Source of the DNA: Bacteroidota bacterium
GTDB lineage: Bacteria; Bacteroidota; Ignavibacteria; SZUA-365
NCBI GenBank assembly: GCA_003246455.1
Contig: QKAF01000163.1
Location: 685-44,318 of the forward strand
Direction: 5' to 3'
Length of the DNA: 43,634 bases
The position numbers and the translations under genes are program-made. The notes below the pieces were generated by a model. The model had not been told where the DNA came from and ran no database searches. It saw only the letters and a list, made by a program, of their open reading frames with translations. Of this stretch, positions 16,830 to 25,934 are shown in pieces. Position 1 is the first letter of the stretch. Each line of letters opens with the position of its first letter.

Positions 16830-18014
16830 ATGACAGATTATCCGGCGCAATTTCTTTCGCTCATTGAGCGGCGGCCCGGTCCGTATTTCTTCTGGCGCTC
16901 GCCGGAAGGCGAAATCCTGATGGCCGCCGGGTCGCGCCGGAACCATGGCGTCATTCCGTCCGGCGAGTGGCGATCCCGGATCATCGACGATCTCGGAGCC
17001 GATCCGGAGCATCCGTCGATCGCACTGCTGCATTTTTCTCCCACAGATACCGCTTCGTCGGAATGGGAAGGATTTCCTCCGGTTCATGTGTATGAGCCGG
17101 AGGTCGCGATGCATTTACGTGGCGGCGAACCGCGGTTCTGGGGTATGGACGCTTCGGCGCTTGCCGGTTCGGACGCAGGCCGTGATGCCGAGTCCGCCGG
17201 AGAAGGTACGCTCGAGATACGGGCGTGGGATCAGGAGCAGTATCGCGGGCGGGTCGAGGCGGCGCTTCATCCCCTGCGGGAAGGAGTTCTCGAGAAGGTG
17301 GTCATCGCCCGGCGGAGCACGATCCGCCTTTCTCGTTCGTTTGATCTGTACCGCGCGCTGCATGCGATGCAGCAGCAGCCCCACGCATTCTCCATCTGCT
17401 GGAGTCCCGACGGGCGCCGTTTTTTCCTCAGCGCCACCCCGGAACGGCTGGGCCGCGTCTCCGACGGCCACTTTGAAACCATGGCGCTTGCCGGAACCGT
17501 GACGCGGCGAGACGGCCGTTCGGTCGAAACACTGCTTTCCGATGCCAAGGAGCAGGCCGAGCACCACTTCGTCGTGGAGATGCTGCGTTCGGCGGCCGCG
17601 ACGTTCTCTTCCGCAGCTGCGGTGCGGGAGGTGCGCGTGCTCGAGCTCCCGCATGTGACGCACATCCTGACGCACATCGGGGGACGAATGAAAGCGGAAT
17701 GCGGAATGCGCCACGTCATCGCCGCACTGCATCCGACGCCTGCCGTCGCGGGGACCCCGCGAGGGGCCGCGGAAGAACTGATCGCCGCGCTCGAACCGTT
17801 CGACCGCGGGATGTACGCCGGGTGTGCCGGATGGTTTATCGGCGACCGGGAGGGCGACGCGGCGGTGACCATACGGAGTACGCTTGTGAGCGGGTGCGAC
17901 GCGCTCGTCTGGGCGGGAGCAGGGATCGTCGCGGAAAGCGACGCCGCGGCGGAGGAACGGGAGACCCGTGCGAAACTGCAGACCATGATCGATATTCTCG
18001 CTTCCGCCTGCTGA
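16830..18014 (+). CDS. menF: Isochorismate synthase (menaquinone-specific)
   Basis: A 394-residue chorismate-binding enzyme converting chorismate to isochorismate, the first committed step to menaquinone. C-terminal catalytic motifs are intact: LEKVVIAR (154-161) with the general base Lys156, ATPERL (202-207), LAGT (220-223), KEQAEHHFVVE (240-250) with Mg-binding glutamate, HPTPAVAGTPR (301-311), and AGAGIVAESDAAAEERET (362-379). The N-terminal 130 residues are divergent, as is usual in MenF/DhbC/EntC proteins. Placement directly before menD, menB, menA, menC and menE fixes the role as menaquinone rather than siderophore synthesis. It begins five bases after the large T9SS protein with no clear Shine-Dalgarno, so translation may depend on coupling. 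No pyruvate-lyase activity is expected. Confidence 0.95.
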   Translation: MTDYPAQFLSLIERRPGPYFFWRSPEGEILMAAGSRRNHGVIPSGEWRSRIIDDLGADPEHPSIALLHFSPTDTASSEWEGFPPVHVYEPEVAMHLRGGEPRFWGMDASALAGSDAGRDAESAGEGTLEIRAWDQEQYRGRVEAALHPLREGVLEKVVIARRSTIRLSRSFDLYRALHAMQQQPHAFSICWSPDGRRFFLSATPERLGRVSDGHFETMALAGTVTRRDGRSVETLLSDAKEQAEHHFVVEMLRSAAATFSSAAAVREVRVLELPHVTHILTHIGGRMKAECGMRHVIAALHPTPAVAGTPRGAAEELIAALEPFDRGMYAGCAGWFIGDREGDAAVTIRSTLVSGCDALVWAGAGIVAESDAAAEERETRAKLQTMIDILASAC

Positions 18015-18032
18015 GTTTCGACGCGGGAACGT

Positions 18033-18065
18033 GTGTCCGACACGACAATTCCGTATTTTAATACG
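18033..18065. promoter_or_regulatory. Paired palindromes between menF and menD
   Basis: Two inverted repeats lie in the 92-base gap before menD: GTGTC-C-GACAC (18033-18043) and CGTATT-TT-AATACG (18052-18065). The second is AT-rich and also contains a TATTTTA that could serve as a -10/-7 box. They may be an operator or an internal promoter of the men genes; no regulator can be named from sequence. Confidence 0.35.
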
Positions 18066-18106
18066 AAACCGGCATTTTACCCCCACTCCGAACCCTACGA
18101 AATCTT

Positions 18107-20734
18107 TTGCAGCGCTACGCAAACATCAATCAGCTCTGGGCGCATGTCATCACCGATGAACTTGCGCGAAACGGTGTGCGCCATGTCGTGATTTCTCCCG
18201 GGTCGCGCAACACCCCGCTGGTGCTGGCGTTCGCGGCGCACCCGGATATCACGGATCATTCCGTGATCGACGAACGCTCCGCCGCCTTTTTCGCGCTCGG
18301 CCTGGCGAAAGCCGGCGGGCAGGCCGTCGCCCTGCTCTGTACGTCCGGAACCGCGGCCGCGAATTATTTCCCCGCCGTATGCGAAGCGGATGCCGCGGAG
18401 GTGCCGCTCGTGCTGCTGACCGCCGATCGTCCGGGCGCACTGCGCGACAGCGGCGCCCCCCAGACGATGGATCAGATAAAGCTGTTCGGCGACCATGTCC
18501 GCTGGTTCATGGATGCCGGACTTCCGGAGGCGGACGACGTGCGACTGCGCGCGCTGCGTTCATCGATCTGCCACGCGTACGCGATGGCCGCGGGCGGTCC
18601 TGCCGGGCCGGTTCAGGTCAATCTTCCGTTTCGCAAACCGCTGGAACCGATTCCCGCGGAACGCCGCCGGGATCAGATTCCGGATGACGTGTACGTGCAT
18701 GATCTCGAAGCCGTCACCGGGAGAGCCGACGGACGTGCCTGGAGACGCACCTGCCCGGGATCTTCTCCGGACGGTGTTCTCGAGGAGGTCGCCGACGCCC
18801 TGCTGTCTGCGCGGCGTCCCGTGATTCTTGCCGGCACGAATGCGGACGCGGCGGCGTCGACGGAGGAACTGCTGCGTCTCGCGGAACGCCACAGTATCCC
18901 GATTTTCGCGGAGGCCACGTCCCAGCTGCGGTCCGGCCGATCTCATGCAATGCGATTCTCGACCCTGGACCTGCTGCTTCGTTCGTCCGCGTTCCGGAAC
19001 GCCTTCACGCCGGACCTGATCGTTCAGATCGGCGGAGTGCCGACGAACGCGTCGATCCAGCGCTTTGTCGGGCATTCGCCGGCCGATCACATCAGTATCA
19101 CGCGGGAGCACAGGCGCGCGGATGCGGCGCATACCGTGCGTCTGCACGTGCACGACGATGCCGGAACGTTCGTTACGCGGCTTTCGGCATTCCTCGCAGG
19201 CTGTCCGCCGCGGATCGGCGATCCGGATTTTCTGCGGTCGGTCAGCGTCGCCGACGATGCGGCGCGCGAAGCGATCGCAAAACGCTGGGCTGCCTCGACC
19301 CCGAACTTCGAGGGAGCGTTCATGTACCGTCTCGCAGGACTGCTGCCCGCCCACAGCACGCTATTCGTATCGTCGAGCATGCCGATACGCGATTTCGAAA
19401 CCTTTGCGCTCGATCTGCCCGAGGGCTGCCGGATCTTTTTCAACCGGGGAGTGAACGGGATCGACGGCATCGTGTCGACCGCGCTCGGCGTCGCTCGGGA
19501 GCGTGGAACTCCTGCGTTTCTTCTGACTGGCGATATCGCGTTTCTCCACAATCTGAACGCGGCGGCGGGGTCGCTGCTGCGCGAGATCCCGCTCACGGTG
19601 CTGCTGCTCAACAACGACGGCGGAGAAATCTTCGACATGCTGCCGGTGCGCGATTTCGATCCCGCCTATACGAAACATTTCACGACTCCGCACGGGGTGG
19701 ATTTCGCCAGCGCATGCGCGGCATTCGGGATCAGCCATGCGTACATCGCGAACGCCGGGGATCTGGAAAGCGCGCTCCACCGTAACGCCGCACAGTCCGG
19801 CATGCGGGTGCTCGAACTGCGGACGTCGATCAGGGAAAGCGGGTCGATCCGGCGTGATGTACTGGGCGATGTGACCGCGGCCGTCGACGAAGCACTGCCG
19901 CAGCGCGAGCCGTCACCGTCCGGGAAACGTGAAGCGTTTCCTTTCGCCTGGCGCGTCCTTTCGCACGGGGAGAGCGAGCCGGTGCTGCTGCTGCACGGTT
20001 TCACCCGCGCGAGCGGAAGCTGGACACGGGTGCTCGCCGAACTGACGCATCCGCATGCCATCGGCGTCGATTTGATGGGGCACGGAGAATCTCCTTCTCC
20101 CGACCCCGCGGTGCATTTCGGGATGTACGGACTCGAGCATGCGGCCGAGGAAATCCACCGCCTCATCCGGCGGCTCGGACTGGGGAAGGTGCATCTGGTG
20201 GGGTATTCCCTCGGAGGCCGGACGGCGCTGCACCTGGCGCTGCGGTATCCTGAAGTGCTGCATTCGCTCGCACTCGTCAGCGCGAATCCCGGCATCGAAG
20301 ATGCACAGGACCGCGCCCGGCGCAAGGAAGAGGATGCGGAACTCGCGGTACGGGTCGGTGAAATCGGACTCGAACGTTTCGTGGACGAGTGGGGCGGAGG
20401 CGCGCTGTTCGCGGCCCAGCGCACGCTTGACCCGGGTGCCTGGCTGGAGGCACGGCGCGACCGCATGCGCAGACGCTGCCGCGGTCTGCAGGGATCGCTG
20501 CTCGGCAGCGGACAGGGAGTGCAGGAATCGCTGTGGGAGTTCCTGCCGCAGCTCACGGTTCCGGTGCTTGTCGCCGCGGGAGCGGAAGACGGCCGGTACG
20601 CCGAGATCGCCGCGCGCATGACAGAACTGCTGCCGAACGCGGAACTGCGTGTTTTTGAAGGCGCCGGACACGACCTGCCGTTCGAGCGTCCGGCGGCACT
20701 CGCCGCCGCGCTGCAGGAGCGGTGGAAACGCTGA
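18107..20734 (+). CDS. menDH: MenD-MenH fusion: SEPHCHC synthase plus SHCHC synthase
   Basis: An 875-residue bifunctional enzyme in one uninterrupted frame. Residues 1 to about 590 are MenD, the thiamine-diphosphate enzyme that joins isochorismate and 2-oxoglutarate: PGSRNTPL (31-38), Glu56 of DERSAAFF activating the cofactor, [15 protein letters not shown], and the ThDP/metal site [11 protein letters not shown] (475-485) plus LNNDGGEIF. After a short linker (about 598-612), residues 615-875 are an alpha/beta hydrolase fitting MenH, which removes pyruvate to give SHCHC: LLHGF (628-632), nucleophile Ser701 in GYSLGG, Asp828 in AGAEDGRY and His855 in GAGHDLPFE. MenH usually has its own gene. 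The TTG start at 18107 matches the usual MenD N-terminus ([14 protein letters not shown]); no good Shine-Dalgarno is visible. Channelling the unstable SEPHCHC is a plausible benefit. Confidence 0.95.
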   Translation: MQRYANINQLWAHVITDELARNGVRHVVISPGSRNTPLVLAFAAHPDITDHSVIDERSAAFFALGLAKAGGQAVALLCTSGTAAANYFPAVCEADAAEVPLVLLTADRPGALRDSGAPQTMDQIKLFGDHVRWFMDAGLPEADDVRLRALRSSICHAYAMAAGGPAGPVQVNLPFRKPLEPIPAERRRDQIPDDVYVHDLEAVTGRADGRAWRRTCPGSSPDGVLEEVADALLSARRPVILAGTNADAAASTEELLRLAERHSIPIFAEATSQLRSGRSHAMRFSTLDLLLRSSAFRNAFTPDLIVQIGGVPTNASIQRFVGHSPADHISITREHRRADAAHTVRLHVHDDAGTFVTRLSAFLAGCPPRIGDPDFLRSVSVADDAAREAIAKRWAASTPNFEGAFMYRLAGLLPAHSTLFVSSSMPIRDFETFALDLPEGCRIFFNRGVNGIDGIVSTALGVARERGTPAFLLTGDIAFLHNLNAAAGSLLREIPLTVLLLNNDGGEIFDMLPVRDFDPAYTKHFTTPHGVDFASACAAFGISHAYIANAGDLESALHRNAAQSGMRVLELRTSIRESGSIRRDVLGDVTAAVDEALPQREPSPSGKREAFPFAWRVLSHGESEPVLLLHGFTRASGSWTRVLAELTHPHAIGVDLMGHGESPSPDPAVHFGMYGLEHAAEEIHRLIRRLGLGKVHLVGYSLGGRTALHLALRYPEVLHSLALVSANPGIEDAQDRARRKEEDAELAVRVGEIGLERFVDEWGGGALFAAQRTLDPGAWLEARRDRMRRRCRGLQGSLLGSGQGVQESLWEFLPQLTVPVLVAAGAEDGRYAEIAARMTELLPNAELRVFEGAGHDLPFERPAALAAALQERWKR

Positions 20735-20786
20735 CCGCAGGAGATTTGTTGACCTGATACCCTATTCATTGCGACAGAATGGAAAC

Positions 20787-21635
20787 ATGAGCGACATCAA
20801 CTGGACAACCGTCAAGCAATACAGCGATATCACTTTCCGTAAGAGCGACGAAGGCATCATGCGGATCGCCATCAACAGGCCGGAGGTGCGGAATGCCTTT
20901 CGTCCCGAAACCGTCGATCAGCTGCTCGACGCCTTCCACATCGCCGCACTCGACCCCGAAGTCGGCGTCGTGCTGCTCACGGGCGAGGGTCCGGCAAAGG
21001 ATGGGAAATGGGCGTTCTGCAGCGGCGGTGATCAGAAAATCCGCGGCGATGCCGGCTACATGGCGCAGAACGAACACGCCGTGCCGCGCCTCCATATCCT
21101 GGAACTGCAGCGGCTGATACGGAGCATGCCCAAGGTGGTCATCGCGCTGATTGCGGGATACGCCATCGGCGGGGGGCACGTGCTGCATGTGGTGTGCGAC
21201 CTGAGCATCGCGGCGGAGAATGCAATATTCGGACAGACAGGTCCGAAAGTCGGCAGTTTCGACGGCGGCTTCGGCGCGTCGTACCTGGCCCGCATGGTCG
21301 GGCAGAAGCGCGCCCGCGAAATCTGGTATCTCTGCCGGCAGTATGATGCGCAGGAAGCGTTCGACATGGGGCTGGTCAACACGGTGGTTCCCGTCGAGCA
21401 GCTCGCCGACGAGGGCGCGCAGTGGGCGCGCGAAATAATGCAGAAATCGCCGCTGGCGATCCGCCTTCTGAAATCCGCGTTCAACGCCGAACTGGACGGA
21501 CAGGCGGGAATCCAGGAACTCGCCGGGAACGCGACGCTGCTCTATTACATGTCGGAGGAAGCGCAGGAAGGCAAGAATTCCTATGTCGAAAAACGGAAAC
21601 CGAACTTCCGCAAATACCGCTGGCTCCCGTGGTAG
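20787..21635 (+). CDS. menB: 1,4-dihydroxy-2-naphthoyl-CoA synthase
   Basis: A 282-residue crotonase-fold enzyme that closes the second ring of o-succinylbenzoyl-CoA to give DHNA-CoA. Signatures: [15 protein letters not shown] (77-91), the oxyanion-hole region [17 protein letters not shown] (124-140), and [20 protein letters not shown] (150-169). Gly152 in [10 protein letters not shown] is the residue found in bicarbonate-dependent (E. coli-type) MenB; the other type has Asp there. The C-terminal FRKYRWLPW matches the family end. The ATG at 20787 is chosen by homology; the frame is open upstream into the end of menDH. It lies 52 bases after menDH, and menA starts seven bases after its stop. 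Confidence 0.96.
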   Translation: MSDINWTTVKQYSDITFRKSDEGIMRIAINRPEVRNAFRPETVDQLLDAFHIAALDPEVGVVLLTGEGPAKDGKWAFCSGGDQKIRGDAGYMAQNEHAVPRLHILELQRLIRSMPKVVIALIAGYAIGGGHVLHVVCDLSIAAENAIFGQTGPKVGSFDGGFGASYLARMVGQKRAREIWYLCRQYDAQEAFDMGLVNTVVPVEQLADEGAQWAREIMQKSPLAIRLLKSAFNAELDGQAGIQELAGNATLLYYMSEEAQEGKNSYVEKRKPNFRKYRWLPW

Positions 21636-21642
21636 GAGGAGC

Positions 21643-22560
21643 ATGAAGAAGATGAGCCAGGCACGCCCCGCTTCCGATATCAGCCGTGCCCACGCATGGG
21701 TGCTGGCGTCACGGCCGAAAACACTTCCCGCGGCCGTTGTTCCGGTGCTGGTCGGTTCCGCGGTCGCCGCCTCGGAGGGAGCATTCACCGCGCTTCCCGC
21801 GGCCGTCGCACTGCTGTGCGCACTGCTGATACAGATCGGGACCAACCTCGCCAACGATTATTTCGATTTCATCAAAGGGGCCGATTCGGAGCATCGCATC
21901 GGACCGGTGCGCGTGACGCAGAGCGGGCTGATTCCGCCCCGCACCGTGCGTAACGCCATGATCGGGGTGTTCGTGCTGACCTTCATCCTCGGGCTGTACC
22001 TGGTTTCGGTCGGAGGATGGGTGATCCTGGCAATCGGCGTCGCGTCGCTTTTCTGCGCGGTGATATACACCGCCGGTCCGTTTCCCCTCGCGTATGTCGG
22101 ACTCGGCGACCTGTTCGTTTTTCTTTTTTTCGGTATCGTCGCCGTCACCGGAACGCATTACGTTCAGGCGCTGCACTGGTCGATGGATGCCTTCATCGCG
22201 TCTCTTCCGGTCGGCGCCATTTCCACGGCGATCCTCGTGGTCAACAATTACCGCGACATCGATACCGACCGGGTCGCCAACAAGAAGACCATGGCCGTGC
22301 GGATCGGCCGCGCGGCGACGAGGATGGAGTACCGGCTTCTGCTTCTTCTGGCCTATGCCGTGCCGGTTGCGCAGGTTCTGCGGACCGATGCACCGCTCTG
22401 GCTGCTGCTTCCTCTGCTCAGCCTTCCCTTCGCGTTCCGTGTTCTGCGCATCGTCGGGCGAAGCACCGACGGTGGGGAACTGAACAACGCACTCGCAGGG
22501 ACAGGACAACTGCTTGCCGTGTACGGCATCCTGTACGCGGCGGGCTGCTACCTGGCGTGA
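21643..22560 (+). CDS. menA: 1,4-dihydroxy-2-naphthoate polyprenyltransferase
   Basis: A 305-residue UbiA-family membrane enzyme that attaches the polyprenyl side chain to DHNA with loss of CO2, giving demethylmenaquinone. About eight to nine membrane helices alternate with two Asp-rich prenyl-diphosphate sites: NDYFDFIKGAD (first, near residue 70) and NNYRDIDTDR (second, near 205), followed by NKKTMAVRIGR. The N-terminal SRPKTLPAAVVPVLVGSA is typical of MenA. AGGAGGA lies four bases before the ATG at 21643, which decides the start against an upstream frame opening. It is translated in close succession with menB (7-base gap) and menC (3-base gap). Confidence 0.96.
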   Translation: MKKMSQARPASDISRAHAWVLASRPKTLPAAVVPVLVGSAVAASEGAFTALPAAVALLCALLIQIGTNLANDYFDFIKGADSEHRIGPVRVTQSGLIPPRTVRNAMIGVFVLTFILGLYLVSVGGWVILAIGVASLFCAVIYTAGPFPLAYVGLGDLFVFLFFGIVAVTGTHYVQALHWSMDAFIASLPVGAISTAILVVNNYRDIDTDRVANKKTMAVRIGRAATRMEYRLLLLLAYAVPVAQVLRTDAPLWLLLPLLSLPFAFRVLRIVGRSTDGGELNNALAGTGQLLAVYGILYAAGCYLA

Positions 22561-22563
22561 CCC

Positions 22564-23724
22564 ATGCGCTGCCGAATCCAACAGCGATCCCTTCCCCTGC
22601 GCCGCCCGTTTCACACGAGCGGGTGGACGCTCACTCAACGAGATATTCTGCTCTTCTCCATGCACGACGACCGGCGGGGACTGACGGGCTGGGGCGAAGC
22701 TGCGCCGCTTCCCGAATTCGGAACCGAAGACGCCGATACGTGCCTGCGCGCGCTTGAAGCCGCGGCGGCATTCTTCGGAAATATCGCCGACGTACTCACC
22801 GACGTGGTGGGCGGAGCCGGAACCGCTGACGGGGGCGAATCCGCCAGAGGCGAATCAGCACCCGCGCTGCCCGGTGTGATCACCGCGCTGGCGCATCTTC
22901 TTCCAGAACTGGCGGAAGCGCCTGCAGCACGATTCGCTGTCGAGTGCGCGTTGCTGGACCTGTTTTCACGGTCCGAACGCGTGTCGATGGCGTATGCGCT
23001 CGGCGGACAGTATCGCATCAGGATTCCGGTGAATGCGGTCATCGGCGCTGTACCGGCGGGAGAGGCGGCGCAGGCCGCTGCCGCCGCAGGCAGCGCAGGA
23101 TTCGACTGCCTGAAAATCAAGGTCGGGAGCGCTTCGCTGGAGGAGGATATCGACCGCCTCCGAGCGGTGCGGCTGGCAGTGCGGGCGGAGACACGCATTC
23201 GACTGGATGCGAACGGCGCATGGGAATTCGGAGACGCGGAAGAGGCGCTGCGCGCCTTTGCGATGTACGATATCGAATATGTCGAACAGCCCGTTCCCGC
23301 AGAAGATGTGGATGAGCTTGCCGCACTGACGGGAATGAACATCATCCGGATCGCGGCGGACGAGAGCGCGCAGAACCTGGAACAGGCGCGCCGTCTTCTC
23401 GCGCGTGACGCGGTGCATCTTTTCGTGATCAAACCGATGGCCGCAGGAAGCCTGGTCGACAGCCGGGCGTTCGCCATCGAAGCAGCGCGGCACGGCCGCG
23501 ATGTCGTATTCACCTCGCTCATCGATTCGGCCATCGGGAGGCGCGCGGTTGCGCAGCTCTGCGCTTCCCTGCCCGCATCGTCCCTGCATCACGGACTGGC
23601 AACAGGCGTGCTGTTCCTCACCGACACCCGGCGCGACATCATTGAAGAAGGAAGGCTCGTCCTTTCGGAAGAAAGCGGCCTGGGGATCACGCCGGACGCG
23701 ACCCGCGGTTCGGAGGCTGAATGA
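22564..23724 (+). CDS. menC: o-Succinylbenzoate synthase
   Basis: A 386-residue enolase-superfamily enzyme that dehydrates SHCHC to o-succinylbenzoate. Catalytic residues are intact: Lys184 and Lys186 (LKIKVG), metal ligands Asp215 (RLDANGAW), Glu241 (YVEQPV) and Asp266 (ADES), and Lys290 (VIKPM). The capping domain contains an Ala/Gly-rich insertion at about 80-105. Enolase-superfamily members can be racemases (NSAR) as well, but the cluster context fixes OSBS activity. It starts three bases after menA and its stop overlaps the menE start (ATGA). Confidence 0.94.
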   Translation: MRCRIQQRSLPLRRPFHTSGWTLTQRDILLFSMHDDRRGLTGWGEAAPLPEFGTEDADTCLRALEAAAAFFGNIADVLTDVVGGAGTADGGESARGESAPALPGVITALAHLLPELAEAPAARFAVECALLDLFSRSERVSMAYALGGQYRIRIPVNAVIGAVPAGEAAQAAAAAGSAGFDCLKIKVGSASLEEDIDRLRAVRLAVRAETRIRLDANGAWEFGDAEEALRAFAMYDIEYVEQPVPAEDVDELAALTGMNIIRIAADESAQNLEQARRLLARDAVHLFVIKPMAAGSLVDSRAFAIEAARHGRDVVFTSLIDSAIGRRAVAQLCASLPASSLHHGLATGVLFLTDTRRDIIEEGRLVLSEESGLGITPDATRGSEAE

Positions 23725-25190
23725 ACCTGCTGGCCGAGCACGCCGCATTGCGCGCCGGGACCGTCGCACTGGTCGACGGCTCCGAGCGCTGGAGCTGGCA
23801 TCGGCTCTTTGAAGAAGCACGAGCCATGGCCTGCGTGCTCCAGCGTTTTCACGGCGTCACTGCCGGGGATGTCGTGGCGACCGTCGCCGGCAACAGCGCG
23901 GTGCATGTCCTTCTGCTCCATGCAGTGTTCCTCTGCGGCGGCGTAGCCGCACCCCTGAACACGCGTCTCACGCCCTCGGAACGAGCCCGCCAGATTCAGC
24001 ATCTGAAGCCCCGGCTCGTCATCTCCGCCGTACCGGACGGGGAGAACGAACTCCCCCTCGATTCACTGATGGACCAAGCGGCGCGCGCGGATGCCGCGGA
24101 ATTTATCCCGCTCCCTTTCGACGAAGATCGGGGCTGCAGCATTCTGTTTACTTCCGGAACGTCGGGCACCATGAAGGCGGTGCCGCACACCTGGCGAAAT
24201 CACCGCGCAAGCGCCGAGGGCTCCGCGCGGAATCTTGGCGTGCGTCCGGAAGACAACTGGCTGTGCATTATTCCCCTTTTCCATATCGGCGGTCTGGCGA
24301 TCGTCACGCGCAGCCTGTTTTACGGCACGGCCATGACCGTCCGCCAGGGATTCGACGCGGATGCCATTCTTTCCCTGCTTCGTCAAGGAGACATCACGCT
24401 GCTTTCCCTGGTTCCGACGATGCTGCAGCGGATGCTGGAAACGGCTGAATCGTTCCGCGCCGCGGATTCCCCCTCGATGCGCGCCATTCTCCTTGGCGGT
24501 GCGGCGGCTTCCCAGGCCCTGTGGGAGGAGGCGCGACGGCGGGAGCTGCCGGTGCTCGGCACATACGGACTGACGGAAACCTGTTCGCAGGTCGTGACCG
24601 CGTCGCCGGAGGAACAGGATGGGATGGCGGGGAGCGCGGGGCGTCCGATCGGCGGTGCCGGCCTTCAGATCCGCGACGAGGACGGCTTGATTCTTTCCGA
24701 TGGAAACGAGGGAGAAATCTGGATCCGCGGGGCAATGGTTTCCGCGGGCTACCTGGACGACGCCGCCCGAAGTCGTGAACGATACGTCGATGGCTGGTTC
24801 CGGACCGGCGACATCGGCAGCATCGACGGTGCCGGTTGTCTGCACGTCATCGGACGCCTGGACGACATGATCGTCACGGGCGGGGAGAACGTCTATCCCT
24901 CAGAAATAGAAGATGTTCTGCTCCGACATTCCGCCGTGCGCGAAGCCGCGGTGACGGGGCTGCCCGACAGCACCTGGGGCCGGAAGGTTGCCGCGGCGGT
25001 CGTTCTCCGCGACGCGGTACCGTTCAGCGAACTCGATGCATGGTGCCGGCGGGAGCTGGCCGGGTACAAGATTCCGCGTGTCTGGCAGCAGATGAACGCG
25101 CTGCCGCGGACGCCGTCGGGGAAGCTGCGAAGGAAGGAGCTCGCCGAAATGATGATGAACGAAGAAGGTGGATCGACGGGGAAGGATTGA
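23721..25190 (+). CDS. menE: o-Succinylbenzoate-CoA ligase
   Basis: A 489-residue ANL-family adenylating enzyme that activates o-succinylbenzoate to its CoA ester. Motifs: ATP-binding FTSGTSGTMKAVPHT (143-157), TYGLTETCSQV, GWFRTGDIGSIDG, GRLDDMIVTGGENVYPSEIE, and the C-terminal catalytic Lys468 in PRTPSGKLRRKEL. The start codon overlaps the menC stop (ATGA), with CGGAGG five bases upstream, so translation is coupled. It is the last gene of the men run; ubiE converges 14 bases downstream with no room for a dedicated terminator. The last ~15 residues are a polar, Met/Glu-rich tail. Confidence 0.95.
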   Translation: MNLLAEHAALRAGTVALVDGSERWSWHRLFEEARAMACVLQRFHGVTAGDVVATVAGNSAVHVLLLHAVFLCGGVAAPLNTRLTPSERARQIQHLKPRLVISAVPDGENELPLDSLMDQAARADAAEFIPLPFDEDRGCSILFTSGTSGTMKAVPHTWRNHRASAEGSARNLGVRPEDNWLCIIPLFHIGGLAIVTRSLFYGTAMTVRQGFDADAILSLLRQGDITLLSLVPTMLQRMLETAESFRAADSPSMRAILLGGAAASQALWEEARRRELPVLGTYGLTETCSQVVTASPEEQDGMAGSAGRPIGGAGLQIRDEDGLILSDGNEGEIWIRGAMVSAGYLDDAARSRERYVDGWFRTGDIGSIDGAGCLHVIGRLDDMIVTGGENVYPSEIEDVLLRHSAVREAAVTGLPDSTWGRKVAAAVVLRDAVPFSELDAWCRRELAGYKIPRVWQQMNALPRTPSGKLRRKELAEMMMNEEGGSTGKD

Positions 25191-25204
25191 CCTCGGGTGT
25201 GCGC

Positions 25205-25894
25205 TTACCGGACGACACCGATGTAGAGATATGCGATGCCGCCGGTCAGGGGAATGGTGCGGCGATCGGCATACATGCCGCTTTCATCCATCAGTGCGAG
25301 GAACTCGTCTCCCGTCGGAAAGGCGGCGGATGTGCGCGTGAGATATTCATACGCATCACGTTTGCCTGACACCAGTCCGCCGACGAGCGGTATGACAACT
25401 TTGCTGTAGAAGGTGAAGAACGGCTTCATCCACCAGAGCGGGCGGCCGAATTCCAGGATCATGACGCGTCCGCCGGGGCGCACCACGCGTCCCATGCTGC
25501 GCAGCGCCTGGACGGGATCGTCGACGTTGCGGATACCGAACGCGATCGAAGCGACGTCGAACGTATTGTCGGCGTAGCTGAGCTGCATGGCGTCCTCAAC
25601 TTCCCACGCGACGTCCAGCCCGGCGTTCGCCGCTTTGGCGGGTGCGAACGCGAGCATGTCGGCGCAGAAATCGGTTCCGACAACGCGGCCTTCCGAACCG
25701 ACGGCGCGCTTGAATTCAAGCGCCAGGTCGCCGGTGCCTGTCGCGCAGTCGAGCACGCTGTCGCCCGTGCGTGCGGCACTCAGCCGAACCGTGGCTTTGC
25801 GCCAGCGATGGTGGACGCCAAGGGAGAGGACGGAGTTTGCGCGGTCATAGGACGCGGAAATTTCCGCGAACATGTCGTGGACTTCGCGGCTCAT
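25205..25894 (-). CDS. menG/ubiE: Demethylmenaquinone methyltransferase
   Basis: A 229-residue class I SAM-dependent methyltransferase of the UbiE/MenG family, performing the last step of menaquinone synthesis. The start VHDMFAEISASYDRANSVLSLG is characteristic, as are the SAM site VLDCATGTGD (47-56), GTDFCADML (73-81), IAFGIRNVDDP (117-127) and the C-terminal GGIAYLYIGVV. It is on the strand opposite to the other men genes but ends only 14 bases from menE, so the pathway is complete at one locus except for the thioesterase. It follows the DAHP synthase gene by 40 bases and is probably co-transcribed with it. Confidence 0.96.
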   Translation of the reverse strand: MSREVHDMFAEISASYDRANSVLSLGVHHRWRKATVRLSAARTGDSVLDCATGTGDLALEFKRAVGSEGRVVGTDFCADMLAFAPAKAANAGLDVAWEVEDAMQLSYADNTFDVASIAFGIRNVDDPVQALRSMGRVVRPGGRVMILEFGRPLWWMKPFFTFYSKVVIPLVGGLVSGKRDAYEYLTRTSAAFPTGDEFLALMDESGMYADRRTIPLTGGIAYLYIGVVR

Positions 25895-25934
25895 GCGGGG
25901 TTGCCTGTGCGGAAGTGGAAAGAAGAAATGAGCA

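Noticed and set aside
18107-20734. MenD-MenH fusion as an assembly or frameshift artefact
   Set aside because: The frame is uninterrupted, a reasonable linker joins the domains, and both sets of catalytic residues are intact.
20649-21635. A longer menB starting inside menDH
   Set aside because: The extra 46 residues are basic, unlike any MenB, and overlap the MenH domain. The conserved MenB start is at 20787.
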